A DNA stretch of 64,000 nt from Tubulanus polymorphus (Eukaryota > Nemertea > Palaeonemertea > Tubulaniformes > Tubulanidae), in the NCBI RefSeq assembly GCF_964204645.1, contig NC_134026.1, positions 26,802,650 through 26,866,649 of the forward strand, read 5' to 3'. Shown in pieces: positions 37,166-51,100 of this stretch. Positions within the stretch are counted from its first letter, which is position 1; each line of letters starts with the position of its first letter. The position numbers and the translations under genes were made by a program. The notes under the pieces were generated by a model. It saw nothing but the letters and a program-made list of their open reading frames with translations, made no database searches and was not told the DNA's origin.

Positions 37166-38837
37166 ACATACCGGTATTGACATATAAAACATAAGTAAAG
37201 CCATTCATGTTCAAGTTGTGCTGAATTTTGTGAGATTTGTGGATACTTTTCTCAGAATCTCGATCAGTCCAATTTGGTAATTTCTGTCACCCTGTAGGTT
37301 CATTATCATACCCCATCAATTCAATTGCTTAATTTGGAATGGGAAGCAATAAAGCTCATAATCATTTGTTGTGAAATACTAGCCAAAATTACCTTTTTAT
37401 CTTCTATACTAGCTTTTCCTAAAAGATACATGTATCTTTTTGATGGAAATGTTACGATGTTGAAGAAGTAAAGAATTTCCTTGAAGTGTAATAGAGGTTA
37501 TCATTTTGATCCATACTGTATGAATTGACTTTGTTGAGAAATTGATTCCCAGTACTACTTATCAGAGCATTCCAGACAGCTGTTACCCCTGTACTCATTA
37601 TTGACTGTCATTCAGCCTAAACACTACAAACTTTGAGCGATGAACCAATAGTGGGTAATAACTAGACATTTCCGTTTAAGTAACCTTGATTTACCAGACA
37701 GATTAAGAGAAGGTCATTGGCTTTTATGAGAATCATCAATTTATGACCTGCTTAGGGCCAACAGATGGATGGCATGACCAGTAAATACAGGAATGTGAAG
37801 TTGTTGTCAAGCTGATGACCAATATGTGAACCTTTTCTTGAATAGAATTGCTCTCTCTAGCTTTCTTACTATCATAAAATCGTTAATTGACCAACTGTAC
37901 TCATTACCCTCAAGTTTTCTTATCAATTACTTGTCCCAGAAGGTCTACGTTCATTACAACATCAACTTTGAAAAACAACTTTCATCAATGAAATAATCTT
38001 AGCATGGTTGCTTATAGTAAGCATCCAATCTTGACTCTACAGAAAGCACATTCATTTCTTGTATTCAATATGATATTATGAAGTTCAAATTGTTTTTATG
38101 CCTATGGATAGCAACATAAGTTCATATGTTAGTGATCTATAAGTCGTCTTCTTGTAAATTCACTTTTGGAGTCTTTATCATCGGTACAGATGAAATTCAT
38201 GACATATGTTTGGCTTACAAGTCTAATGAAGTGCTTAATTTTATGATAATATAGTTCGAACAAACATGTTTCATAACTTACCACTACATAAACGTTGAAA
38301 TGCCCAACTTCTGAAGTCCGCTTGCCCCAGTTTTGACCCAAAATTCTGTGCACTACGCTATTGAAATATTGTGCCATGTACTCGGCAGAAGAAGACAAAG
38401 CATTCAGCAAGTAGAGACATCTGGTGAGCCTGATGACTCCGCTGTTTTAACATCAGTGTCGTGACTTGGGACAATATCTGCATCCTTTAATAACAAATCA
38501 CTGTTGAATTCTGAATGAGCCATGATTTACTTCTACAATTAAAACAATACATGGTATTTTCGTTAAAAAGATGTTTAGAAATTCATAGTTAATAACTTGA
38601 ATAAATTCCACGTCGATGTGAACTAAATAAAATCCATAAGAACTTCTATAAATTCTGAGATATCTACTAATATTTTTTTGAAATATCAACAGATATTTAA
38701 GATACTCTCGCTGATATAGTGATCCTTTATCGAGGAAAATCTTTTTCTATAGAAAACATTGCTCTTTCTCGTTCTTCATTTCTAAGCTCATGCCTGACCT
38801 AGTATAACTTTTTTAGCTACATTCGAATAATGGCGTC

Positions 38838-38946
38838 TGTTCAAACAGTCTTTTGGAGTACTTTTTAGTAACCTGGTATCGTGCTATGTAGACCTACTCG
38901 ACTCGATATTCTAAACTCCAAACCAGAGACCGTTGCTGTTTGAACA
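38838..38946. repeat. Imperfect 109-bp hairpin
   Basis: TGTTCAAACAG (38838-38848) is matched by CTGTTTGAACA (38936-38946). Further in, TTTGGAGT pairs with ACTCCAAA (near 38915). It could be a small palindromic mobile element or a structured transcript. No target duplication was recognised. Confidence 0.5.
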
Positions 38947-41139
38947 TTTGGCTAGTAATAAGTAGCGGGTAGATGCTCTTTTTGAATAATTCTACCTTAG
39001 AAATATCAAATTAACACGAAATATTATTAAATCGCATTACAAAACAACGTCAAGTTTAATGTCAAGATAATTTTGAAAGTAGTTATTAAAACTTTTATGA
39101 CACATATATAACCTTCCAATAACATCAATTCAATTGATAAACAATCCAATTTCAATCATTCATTTATTTTTGGACGCAGACTTTATGCGTAGATATAATT
39201 ACCTTGAGAATCTATTTATAATATCACTTCCTGCCACTTCCATCTATATGACAATCCTTTCTCCTACGCATGATATTCTCGGCTTAATTACTACTTTTCT
39301 ATAATAGTGATAGTACTTACTTCTTCTAGTTTCAAAACATTTTTGACCACGTAACGATACATCCAAGGGTGACTTTTGGGCAAAAAATACCCGAAGCCAA
39401 TTCATGCATTGTCATCGTCGGTGTACTCGTTTCTACTGACGCCAGTGTTCACTACCTTTTTCTCGCGAGCGAAGCTTAAAACAAAGGGAATGTTAATGAA
39501 GCTTGCGCGAACACAATGCAAATTGGATCAATCTCACGACCGCTCGCACGTGATTGATATCACGGCTTGAATTTTTTGGTATACAGTACACTCTGGTATT
39601 ATGACTAGGTTCGATGGCTAGATAGCAATGGTTTCATGCATCAAAATATAAGACGTAAACATAAAAAGCACAAAATCCATTCTGAATTGTGGATGACTGA
39701 TTTTATACTTTGATGGTTGATTTACAAGTATTTTCCTTTTTTGCAAGTAGCTTTCGCAAGTATGAGTTTGGAAAATGCAAAATCCATGAAAGTTTTCCTG
39801 GAAACCTTAAAAGATTTGCTCTAGATTATTAATGATTCATAAATGATGTGCGTCATGTAGGCTAATGATTTGTTTTGCATGTTTACTATTTCGATCATTT
39901 TTCATCAGGTGGCAGCACTGGTGATGATGCTGGTCCAGTTTTTTGTTGATAATTGATGATGAGTCATGGTTCCAGGGGCTACCGAGGCATAGGTAAGAGC
40001 ATCACTTCATTTGCTGCATAAATACTGTAACATAGTATCAGAGCTTTTAATAAATACACATGATGTCATCATCCCCTTCTATTTTATGGGTACAGCATAT
40101 GGCATGTTCCACGATACCAACTTTGAAGTCAAAAGACTTTTTGATAATAAAAGGTATCAAATACACACAAGTTAATTGAACAGCTGTAGTCAAAAATCGG
40201 CAAATATGAGAACTTCAAAGAAAACTGTAATTGTTTTTAAATCTATTTCAGTTTGGCAGCTGTTGTTATGTTTATTATCTGTATTATGGCTTTTTCTGTC
40301 TCCTCGCTATCTGAAAAACGTCTCCAATATATCTCTTAACAAATTTTCAAAAACGTTTTTCGATAATAAAAAGGTTTAATGTTCATCTCTTTATTGATCT
40401 GTGACTCTTATATCATCAGTCTGAGGGATATGTACTTCTAAAGTTGGCTGTTTCTCATTAATATCGGAATCCTTTCTATAAATTCATTACAACCCTGGAT
40501 GTGTCCATTATGTGGTCATTAAAACACCATAGAATTTATGAGAAAAATCAGTCGGAATGTTAATGATTTATGTTATTTCATGATCGACATAAATTTGAAT
40601 GCTCCAAATACAAGTTTTGAGGGCAAAGCACTTGCAGTTCATGTCAGTTATGCGCTGATTTCACCTGATAGATATTTGGTTCGGTTGGCTCCACTATATC
40701 GATGTAACATTTCAACTATGTTTAAGATAAGACATATTGTGACTATGATACTGATACAGGGACGCCTGTCGGTAAAAAACTTCTGATTACAAACTTCAGA
40801 TAATAGAACCATTTCCTATGTGAATCAGGGACCAGTAAGTGCAGTAAAGGTTTTCTGTCTATTTACATCGTTGATAATTCTTATTTCATGTGCCGAAAGC
40901 TTCAAAGCATTTCGGTTCCTAGAATCATCGGCTGTTTATTAAAGCCCGTTTTGATTGGAATTTACCGCTGTAATAAGTCTGACATGCACTGTATTATACG
41001 TTACTGGTGGCCAGTCATCAAACCTGATCTAGTTACTGGAACAGTGATCATTTCCGACTTTGATCGTAGACTTTTATACCGACATAAATTTGTCTACTTC
41101 AACGAAAATCAGAACACTGCATAAAACTAGTGACTCTAC

Positions 41140-41360
41140 ACATCCTCGAACTAAGGACTTATTAATCCTCTGATATTCGCCACGCGTTCGTAAATATCAT
41201 CAAGTATCTATGGCTGTTTCGTAGAGAACTATCCTTCAGAATCCTTCATTGATCGTGTCATCTAAAGGGGGTACTGACTGTTAAATTAATTATGCAGCTG
41301 CACCTGTAGTGCTCTTTCGATTTAAGCATTAAGTACATTAATTTCCTTTCCTGCAGACTG
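41140..41360. promoter_or_regulatory. Candidate enhancer: overlapping homeodomain/octamer and E-box sites
   Basis: Within about 20 bp near 41287-41305 the sequence TTAATTATGCAGCTGCACC, followed by TG, overlaps a TAATTA homeodomain core, an ATGCA octamer half, a CAGCTG E-box and a CACCTG E-box. The flanks include CACGCGTTCG and TTAAGCATTAAG. Such clusters are common in neural enhancers, and SoxC genes are neural. The link to SoxC is inference. Confidence 0.25.
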
Positions 41361-44300
41361 AAGTACTAGCCACGAGTCGCCATAAGGGAGATGTATTTTC
41401 TTATGTAAAATACTAAATTCCAATTCGTTGATTAATTATTGATACAATAAGTAACCAGTTCTGGGCTTGAGGCTGATTATTAATTGAATTGATGATTTAC
41501 GCAGGGACACATCGATTGAATTGACTTCTTATTTTATCATTCATTAAGTTATGAATGATGGCTTCATATCCGTGATTATCACGCCATTTTGCCATGTATC
41601 ATTATTTAGAGTACTTGCTGTTCTTTCATGATTATACATTTGCGGATAATATGTAGAAAAGTGCTCATGTTATATCAAAGTCAAGGCTGAGTATGGATAA
41701 ATTCAATTATCATTGTCACGTTTTCCTCCTACCATCTAATCCATTTTTAAGCAAGCCTGATTGGTTAAGAATATGGAACTGGCCTCACAAAATAGTATCA
41801 ACTAATTTGATTCTGTAGATTTAGATCTAGCTCACAATTTTGGAACTTGGTCCCTGAATCTAAGTGAATCAGACAAACTTGTTGTCATTTGGGAGGGCCT
41901 TGACGGAGAGATTGGAAATTCCTAAATCATGAGTTTCACAATGTCATCGCGCTCTGTACTTCGTTCTGTGGTTGAAATGGTGCAGACAATAGTGGTATTC
42001 TGCTGCAATTCAGAAAATTTGACAATGGGATTAATGAGTGGCACGAATCCCATCCTCATAAGCTGAAGAAACCAATTGACGACACTTTCACGGTATGACG
42101 AGTGGATTGATACTGGGTAAAAAGTTCCAAATTTGTGCATGCGGAAAACCTGCCCACAGGGGCTGCACCTTTGATCTCGAGAACGAAAAGGAAATGGAAG
42201 TGGCGTGAATTTGGCTTGATCAACATGAGTCACGTACACAATTAACAAATGCAGCACCGATCATTGCCGTCATTGTTAATTTGTAGTTAGTCACCGTAAA
42301 ACGATATCACCTTAAATTAACAGAAAAAATCCTGGTGAGAAATTCAGCGGTTCTTGTGATGTTGATTTTCTACTGCGGCATGGTCTGATATTGAGCTCTA
42401 AGTGAATTATTGATAAATTTGTCAGGATTCCTCTTGCGAGAACGATCCAACGCGAGATGCAATCGTGTAGCAGTTTTCTTCCTGATGTATTGAAAAAGAA
42501 AAGCGTCTGCACGTTATACACAGTCTACCAATGAAAATCACGAGCATTTTATATTATAATCGCCCGAAATTCTAGCTATAAGCTATATATAGGGTTTATA
42601 AGTTTAAATATCACATTTACTACGCAGGTTTGCCTAGAGATACACAATACACAATTCATAGTTGGGGAAAAATAGTTTGCCTGGATATTTGAGCTATACC
42701 TGGATTTGTCTCTACATATTCACTGAAATGTCAACCTTTAAATATCGCGAGGTAGATGATGTCCAAAAAGGTGACAGTATACTGACATTTTATATCAGCT
42801 TTCTATCTCGTCACAGAATTTTCATGAATTGATATTAAACTTCTAATTACCGAGTAGTTATTTTGTTGAGAGATTTTTAAATGGCTGATTCATTTTATGA
42901 CTGTCTCATTTGAAAATCTCTATCATGAGTAAAAATGGCATCAGCGCTGCGTTTCATTGGTCCAGATGTTTCCTTATAAGGAAGTGGCGTAGTACTACGG
43001 TTGTAAATTTACTCACGGATTTCAGTTCGGTGATTCACGACGTACCTCGATATCAATGAAAATCTTACGCATAATATCTGTTGAAATTTGGACGTGAATC
43101 ATTATTCGGTGATTATAAGGTGATTCATTAAACATCGAGGGTCCGACTAGACATCGGGAGATACCTCTTGATTCATCTATAGATGTGTCACGGTCTGTTG
43201 GTCCAGTCTGTATGATGTCATACTGACTAACGGGTATCCCCAGACTTATCCATATATGGATTTACTTGGAGACATTTCAAAATGACGTAAAGGATGGCTG
43301 GTTTGTGTGAGTCAGAGGGTATCCCAATCATCGGTGATGAGCAACGCTGTGCTCATAACCTGTTGCTTTGATGTATTGAGTCAATTTTCACCCTTCGCCA
43401 GGCAATGGACATGATGATGGTTGAATGACTATTAAAAGGAAACTGTTCAGTGCTGGAATCATCGTTTTTTGCATTGATTAATAGTTGACCATTGACATAG
43501 CTTGTTTTTTGCGACAAAGCTCAGTAATAAACATGATGATGATAACTTTTCCTTAAAGGCATTTTACCTTAAGAAAATCTCAAAGCTCTTCAGATAGTCC
43601 TATAAATCACTAAAAATCAAGATGCTGGTGGCTTGGAGCAAATGTTAGTTCTCTGATTGTATCTGGTGAAAAAATCAACTGATAATGAATTGATGATGTC
43701 ATGTATGATGTATCATATTGCAATAATTGTCGTCACCATTAAATAACTGACTCAAATCCTGGGTACCGTCGATCAGATTGATCTCTGATTCAAGGGGGTA
43801 ACACCATCAGACAGATGTCCAATACTGTGAGTCACATAACATGTTTGCTTTAAGTCTTAAACAGGAGATTGACTCAAAACTTTCTTAGTTACTTGGCAAA
43901 TTCTGAGTCAATATTGCGCAAGGAATGCGTGCTACTGTCCAGAATCCTATTGTTTGTGTCTCAAGTTATATTTCCAGAATATAAATCAACGATGCAGATA
44001 TTCCCATCCTCTTTTCTCTTCCCGCTTGCTTGAACTAAAACCTTTTCTGCAGTAGATGATAGAGTAATCAAAAAGTATTGGTAACATTTATTTTCAAGGC
44101 TGCGTTATTTATCTGTATAGCGTTATTACTTCCTCACTTCCGCTCATGACACGTGTCAAACCTTCCCTTTTATAAGTATAAGTAATACACGTGATGATTT
44201 GCAAGATTTTCATCGGCAAAACGTGACCGGAAATTATAACCAAAATATCATTCCAACGCATATTTTCAAGGCGAACTGTAGTTTTCTGTATAATTGAGAT

Positions 44301-44477
44301 GTGACTTGTCTTACCCATTTCCCCTTCCTTTTGGAAGCAATTTATTAGCTCCAATTCATCCTTCAGCTTAATGGTTATGACTGAACCATATACTCGGCTA
44401 TATATTCACTGTCACGATCCAAAGAATTCACCTTTCTTGTAGTTAAAATTCTCTGCATGATTCTTATCATGAATGAC

Positions 44478-44570
44478 AATACATTCGCCAGGTTTTCATG
44501 AATTCAAAGTATGCGTATTTTTTGTCAAAATATTTTGTTAAAGTTTTTTGGAAAAATTGGCGAATGTATT
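44478..44570. repeat. 13-bp perfect inverted repeat spanning 93 bp
   Basis: AATACATTCGCCA (44478-44490) and TGGCGAATGTATT (44558-44570) are exact reverse complements around a 67-nt AT-rich interior. This is compatible with a tiny inverted-repeat element; no ORF. Confidence 0.55.
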
Positions 44571-47500
44571 ACATACGGCAATGAAGATGTTGAAAGTGTG
44601 TTTAGCTTGAAGCGATGTACTCCAAGGTTACTCTTTGTGCATTGTCAAACTCATGCATTAGAAAGCCAGCAAATCGAACACTAAATTGGGAAATTTCTAG
44701 TAATCAGTTTGAAAACGTTTTTTGTGCAATTTTCTCTTCATTCATTCTCGATCATTCTGGTAATGTTGTGTCTTTCGGCGTGACACTTTCTATGTAAACT
44801 CTAGTATATCCTCTTTTAATATGTAAATGCCTCATCAGACACGGCAGAAGAAATCATGTTTTATTAGAAATAGAATGATGGATCATGTGTCATGAAGTTA
44901 ACACTGTGTCTGTCATCGACGAAGACTTTTATCATCTCTCCGAACGTGGACCAAACATCATTCTACTGACAATTAGAAACTCATTATTAGAAATCGTCTC
45001 AGCATTATACAAATTACACCTTTTTACACCTTATTTCTTACTTGGATTTATCCAATATGTGTAGAAAATAAAGAAAAGCTCATTTCATATCCTATTTAAG
45101 ATTCGGTGTACTTGAGGTTAACTTGATTTTATGAAAAATACAAGCTTTCGCTACTAGTGCATACATACTAGCTTCATCAGGTGAATGAGTAAATGAGCTA
45201 CTCACACAAAAATGAGAAAAATTACATCAAATCATCTGATCAAATAGATAAGGACAATTCTCTATATCAGGCTCTATAACTCTATGATCCCAAAGATCCG
45301 AACCTGTTGGCTTGAAACCCTGTCTGATCAGTTTGAGTGCACGGGTAAATGCGCTGAGTCTCGCCATGCCATCAGGATCGGATCCCTGCCACGAGAAGGA
45401 TGCTAGACCTCTTCTTGTCACATGTATTTAAGACTCTTGATAACTATCAGCTTAATATTGATATGCTCTGTCAATTCATCCATTGACAGGTCTTGGAACC
45501 TGAAAAAAAGTGAAAATGGAAACAATGTGCACTTGATTATTGATTATGATTGCATGGTGGCGACAAAAATGTACAGAAATAGGAGTATTAGAGATCAGTG
45601 ATCAGTGAAATAAAACTACTGTACTGAGATCAATGACCAGAAAAATATGTGTCTGAATTTTCGGTCATCTGTCATCTGATGTGATATACACATGACTATA
45701 TCATAAACAGGAGGTAGATCACCTCCCTGGATAAACTGCATGAGTAAATATTATACTAATTCTTTAGAAATATATCAGGAAGACCTAACAAAACTTTTTC
45801 TCTTTTGCCCTTCAGTTTTGAGGGTGAGGCATATTGTATTTGGGCCTCAAGAAGGGAAAGGTAAAAAGAATTGGGAATACATTGATTTACAGTAAACTAC
45901 TAACATTGTATAAAACATCAAAACGTAGTATTTGCTTCTATGTGGCATTTGCAGTTATAATTTTAGACCTGAACGTTCATTTTTTTTCTTTGATGTTGCC
46001 ACGAATGTCAGGTTTCAAAGTGTCAACAATTGTGGCATTTATTGAAATGATTTTATTGTGTATATATGGAATTTTCTGTGAAATTCTTTTAGATCAGAGA
46101 AAATAGAGCTGGTGACGTGGCAGCACAAACAATCAATAACGTAACATCAGCACTCGCAAAACAAACGTCATTATTTTACTTTTTACGATCTTAACTGACC
46201 GATTTGAGCTGCATCTCCGAAGTCCTGTTAAAAAACTTAATTATTTGGGACCCAAAATTCAGTTAGGAGTGAGGGTTTTAAAAACGTGACCTAGATTAAA
46301 TCATTGAAAATGATTCAAACTTGATACAAACTCGTAAGTAAAAAATTTGTATCCTTCAGAAAAATTATAAACATTTTAACGACTTTACTCTCGATGCAAT
46401 AGGTCAAGACTTTCGAAGGCCACTGCCTCTTGATCATGATGTCATCATAGGACATCACTGGGGATTCCCTCTTGTCACTCTTTCAGCTGGTTCTTCAGAT
46501 ATTTCATTCGAAAATGATGAAAATACGAATGAAAAAATAGGATGTTTTGTAATAGGCTGTTTGATCTTGAAATGGGAATTTCCCTCTTATCTATTGGATT
46601 GATTGATTAATTTTTATATTATATGAATTTTGGATCCCTTACAAACCCACCACACCTGCGGCAACGAAACAAGGGCTTTGATTTAGAAAACAGAATTTGA
46701 AGTACAGATATTAGTCGGATGATCGGTCGAATTTACGTAATTTATCTTTAAACCCAAATTTTCAGTTAATAGGATGTTAATAGTAGGACACACGGTAACA
46801 CATGCTTGGATTGTTGAGGTTTTGGCTACACGTATTCATTGAATGGTTTAATGAACAAGTCATGACAACACCTTAGCTGCAACTGTGTCTAGGGCTGAAG
46901 AATCACCTCCCTACGCACACGACTGTCTTCATTAATATAATTATTCAAGCTGGTTGATCACGGGACATAATTCTGAATTAGAGCTCGGCCCTCATGGGAT
47001 GGCTTCTATTCAATAGTGTTTTTATCGGATTAGAGTGTAAAAGGTGGCCATCTGGCATAATTCTCAGTAACATCTCATTCGCTGTATTCACGGTCCTTCT
47101 TTCAATTCATGGGAACACTTTTTATGATTTAATGATTTAAGGTCTTAATTCCAGGTTTCGGTCTTTACCGGATGCCATTTTATGTGGATGTTGTTTGAAT
47201 TCCCAAGGGAAACATACGGCATTGGTTTTATAAAAAAAAGGGAATAAAATACCATAATCGAAATTCATACGTGCAATCAGATAATATTGAAGCAAAACCT
47301 TGAAAATAAACAAAAAGCCCTGAAGCAAAATCCTATAAAATCTAGGTTTATTAATATGAAACGTCAACTGTGAATTGAAATTACAGTAAATATTAGCTTT
47401 AAGTAAAATGTAAGTTAAATCTGTTAAAAGTACATTTGGAGTGAGCTAGTATATAAGTAAATTAATTGGCTGTGTTATATTCCGTGATTGGAAGTGTGGA

Positions 47501-48040
47501 AGTCAAAAGCAACATTTCCATAAACCTAGTGAGAATAATGAGTAATTAGTGAAGATAGATAAAGGGCATGGCCTTCAATGATACTTTCCTGTGTGTTTAA
47601 TAATGACTCTGACAGTAAAGCAGCGGGTGGGATGTCAGTTTGGCATGACATACATATATGTAATGATAGTCATTTCTAGGTGATAATTGTTCCACCTGTA
47701 AACAACTAAGGAAGGTATGAACTGACCATTTGTTCATAGAATCTTTAATTTCCTGTCGTATCCCATATATAGAGAGGACCACATCATGGCAGCTTCAGGG
47801 AGTCATGAGTTCCTTCTCCCCTTCTGAGGTGACAGGAACCAGGCATCATTGCCTACTATCCATTACTGCATACGCATCTACAATAAGCATTTATTAATCT
47901 GTTATCTTAACTTAATCCGGATCAATTCAATGCAGATTTTGATCTTATCTGGATCTGGATATGATTTACTGTAGTCAACTTATATCTTAATGTATGTTAA
48001 ATATGATGTTTAATCCAGATTTCTCATAAACCTGATTCAT

Positions 48041-48102
48041 AACATTAGTTCCAAATGATCCAGATTAATCGAACATTAGTTCCAAATGATCCAGATTAAG
48101 CG
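48041..48102. repeat. 31-bp tandem duplication
   Basis: A unit beginning AACATTAGTTCCAAATGATC occurs twice head to tail (48041-48071, 48072-48102) with one mismatch, T/G near the unit's end. The near identity suggests a recent local duplication. Confidence 0.85.
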
Positions 48103-51100
48103 AAGGTTTACAGCTTTGATTCATTTTAATTAGTGCAAACATAAATTGATCCGATACGACTTATAGGAGCAGTCACCCTCTAGACGGCAATCATCAGTGA
48201 GATTTCTTCATTATGTGATATCAGTACCAATTTGCCACCTCTCCAGTAGTGGATTAATTTCACGGATTGAGCGTTATCTCTCGCGGTGCATGTTAGATTA
48301 CAATTGACCAGGACAGTTCTTTAATAATTCATCTCTTATACCCTAAAACCCTCATTCAATGCCGGCATGGACGCAAAAGATAAAACTTTATGCGCACAAT
48401 TTGATCATAATCTCAGTTCAACACAATTGAAGCAGTGATGCGTATCTTCCATAATACCTCGACAACTCTTGCATTGATGGGTTTTACTCTCTAGGGTAAT
48501 CGTCCAGCGCATGACTAGTGTACAGGAAAAGCTAGTCATCTCGTCAGTCATGATAAATCTGATATACATGCGGTGTCGCTATTTCGTCGCAATTGATTAA
48601 AACTACTTATTGAAATTTCACGTGATGTACTCTGGACACAACAGTTCAACATTAATGACAAATTAAGTAAATCGTTTTAATAATTTTCAGTATTCTATTC
48701 TAGAACTCAGAAGCACTTATTCATTGTTCATGTATATTTTAATATTGTAACAGAGGTGTTTTAACACCTTTTTGAAGGACATTTCATTTCTATTCCGTGC
48801 AGGCAAGAAACCGCTAGTAAGATTACTACTACAGTTATTGTCTAGTGCATCGGATTGAAGATTTTCTTTACAGTGAATTATACGCTTTGAAGCTGTGTAT
48901 CCATATGAGGTGATTTTACCTGTTATTGCATCATTTTTTCAAAGTCGCTCTGAGCGTTCTGGCCTGAAGCAGTGAATCGTTAGAATCATTCATTATTTGT
49001 TTTGTGGAAAACATCATTCTATGTGTTAGATATGGTGTCAGATTCTTTTAAAAATCATATGTATTCGGACAAAGATCTTTGTATGAAAGATCAAAAACAG
49101 ATTACGAAACATCCTCATGATAGACAAAGATAATGTGTATGGTTGTGTAAAAGTTAGTTCCTTTAGCCTGTATAATTTTTAATGATCGTGGCTCAGCTGT
49201 ACGAATTCATGTCATATTTTATTTTTTGTTTCAATGATTGCCTCGGGTGTGGGGACGGTTTTTACCATTATACTATTGAATGATAGATTGTGTTAATCAA
49301 TGTGTATCCGTAATGCTAAATCATTTGATATACATACGCCATTTCATATCCAAAGTTTTACTGATGGAATACCTTGAGGCTTTATCAGAATCAGTATTAT
49401 GTTATGTTTTAAGTCTGCAGGCTACACATTTGTAACTCACAGTATCAACACGACTCACATTGTCATCATTTCTGCTATTTAATTTGATATTACATAGCTT
49501 CTACTGATAATTTGAAATGTCCTGGAGCAGAGTTTGGCTACCGCTGAGATGCACATTTCCATAAGTTTTTTATGTAGCTCGGTACCCATCAATGGAAGAA
49601 TGTATGTATCCTGAGGGGTAGACTAACTACTATAGGATACCTGTTTTATTTTAGCCCAGTTTTATCATCATTCCCATCATTTGATGACCTCACTTGCCAT
49701 AATGGCCATTCAAACGTTAAAAATCATCTGATCGATGTTACTGCGAATTGAAATAAAGCAAAATTTCTTTTTTAATCTAATTTATCTGTATTCATGTATA
49801 TCTAAGGAATCACATCACAGTAATGGTAATATGAAGGTTTTTAAGAACTTCATTGTAGTACAACACATAATCACCTGAGCTGTTAAAAAAGATAAAAGCT
49901 ACGTATATAATATCATTTTGTTGTGATTTGAGTTACTGAAAAAGTTTTAATGCTCAGGGGCTTTTTGCCTGAGCACCGTAGAAAGCTATCTGCTGTGCCC
50001 CTAGCTATACGATTATATAGGGCTTTTTTTTACAAAGAATCTGCGCATATTTTGGCACAACATTAACTTCTACCATTTTAATGCGTTCTTAATATCTGAC
50101 ATATTTGCTGACATTTTCTCTTCTCCATCATTGATAGTTTTTCGCATTGTTCATCGCATATCATCATTTCTAAAATTTAATGACAATAAATGTGAGATGA
50201 AATTAGAATTAGCGAAATGGAATTAGGTGAACCTTGATTTTAGGGATCTTTGGTAATTTAATTTAAGTAGGTTGTTGTTGAACTTACATTTTATGGCAGG
50301 AGCTTGCCCTATGACACTTTTCCTTTTATTGATGTAAACGCTATAAATATTCCGACTAATGTCGTATAGTGGAATTTTTTTAACATTTCCATGCGTCAAT
50401 AGTAAAATTCTAAATATAAATGTTCCGATAGGAAGCTTATTTATAGATTGCACGTATGAAGATCTAAAAATATAAAAGGATTTTTCTGTAATGTTATAGG
50501 AATCCGCCCATTGATGATAAAAATATTGAGCAATTAAGCATTGTATATCTGCGATATATGGTTTCAGTAGCAAAGGGCGGATACTACAGTATTTTCAAGT
50601 GTGTTTATTTTCATGTTGTACGTTTTTAAAAATCTCACCCAGGAGAAATAACACATTTTTCATGGATATAATATATTAGAAATGGTATATAATTACTATG
50701 CCTACAGTATTTTTTGACTTATGCTGATGGATCCATATTCTCAATATTCTGATGATTCCAACCATGAAAGCCAGCTGGAATATTACTGATTGTCTCTGTT
50801 TTGCTATGAGATTATAAAGTTATGAAACAATTGACCCAACACACCTGTTACTTATGGTATTGAAAAAGTATAAATGCGTTTCAGATGTGATAATCCTCTT
50901 AGAGATTATTATCAGAAGTTTTGTACAACAGCTTGCACCCAAGCTATTCAGACAGTTTTATGATTAATCATACTTAACCTAAAATGATTTTGTATTGTCT
51001 GGTCATTTGTAGTGGATGTTACGCTTGATCAAGCATTTCCAAGTATTTTCTGTCTGACAAAATGAATGAAATCTGTAATTAGTTATTCTTAGCTAATGTA

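Larger units (their letters stand above)
37166..48040. other. Gene-poor region
   Basis: No gene recognised. The longest open frame (minus, 41922-42257, 111 codons counted from a GTG) matches nothing I know. Inverted repeats at 38838-38946 and 44478-44570 and a candidate regulatory block at 41140-41360 are listed separately. Three plus-strand frames between 40176 and 41124 show no motif beyond one hydrophobic segment. Confidence 0.4.

Noticed and set aside
40176-41124. Three successive plus-strand frames, the first with a hydrophobic segment like a signal anchor
   Set aside because: Frames start without good ATGs, splice sites joining them in phase were not found, and no motif is present.
41922-42257. 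111-codon minus-strand open frame with a few plausible protein-like stretches
   Set aside because: It begins at a GTG just after a stop. No recognised domain, and no partner exon with clear splice sites was found.
45227-45503. Minus-strand acceptor (TTTTTTTCAG) followed by a short protein-like frame, and a second 64-codon frame below it
   Set aside because: The two frames are out of phase, separated by stops and unrecognised; perhaps a decayed exon or repeat.
50223-50573. 116-codon minus-strand open frame
   Set aside because: It has no ATG at its start, is AT-rich in composition and has no motif. In 64 kb of AT-rich DNA a few frames of this length are expected by chance.
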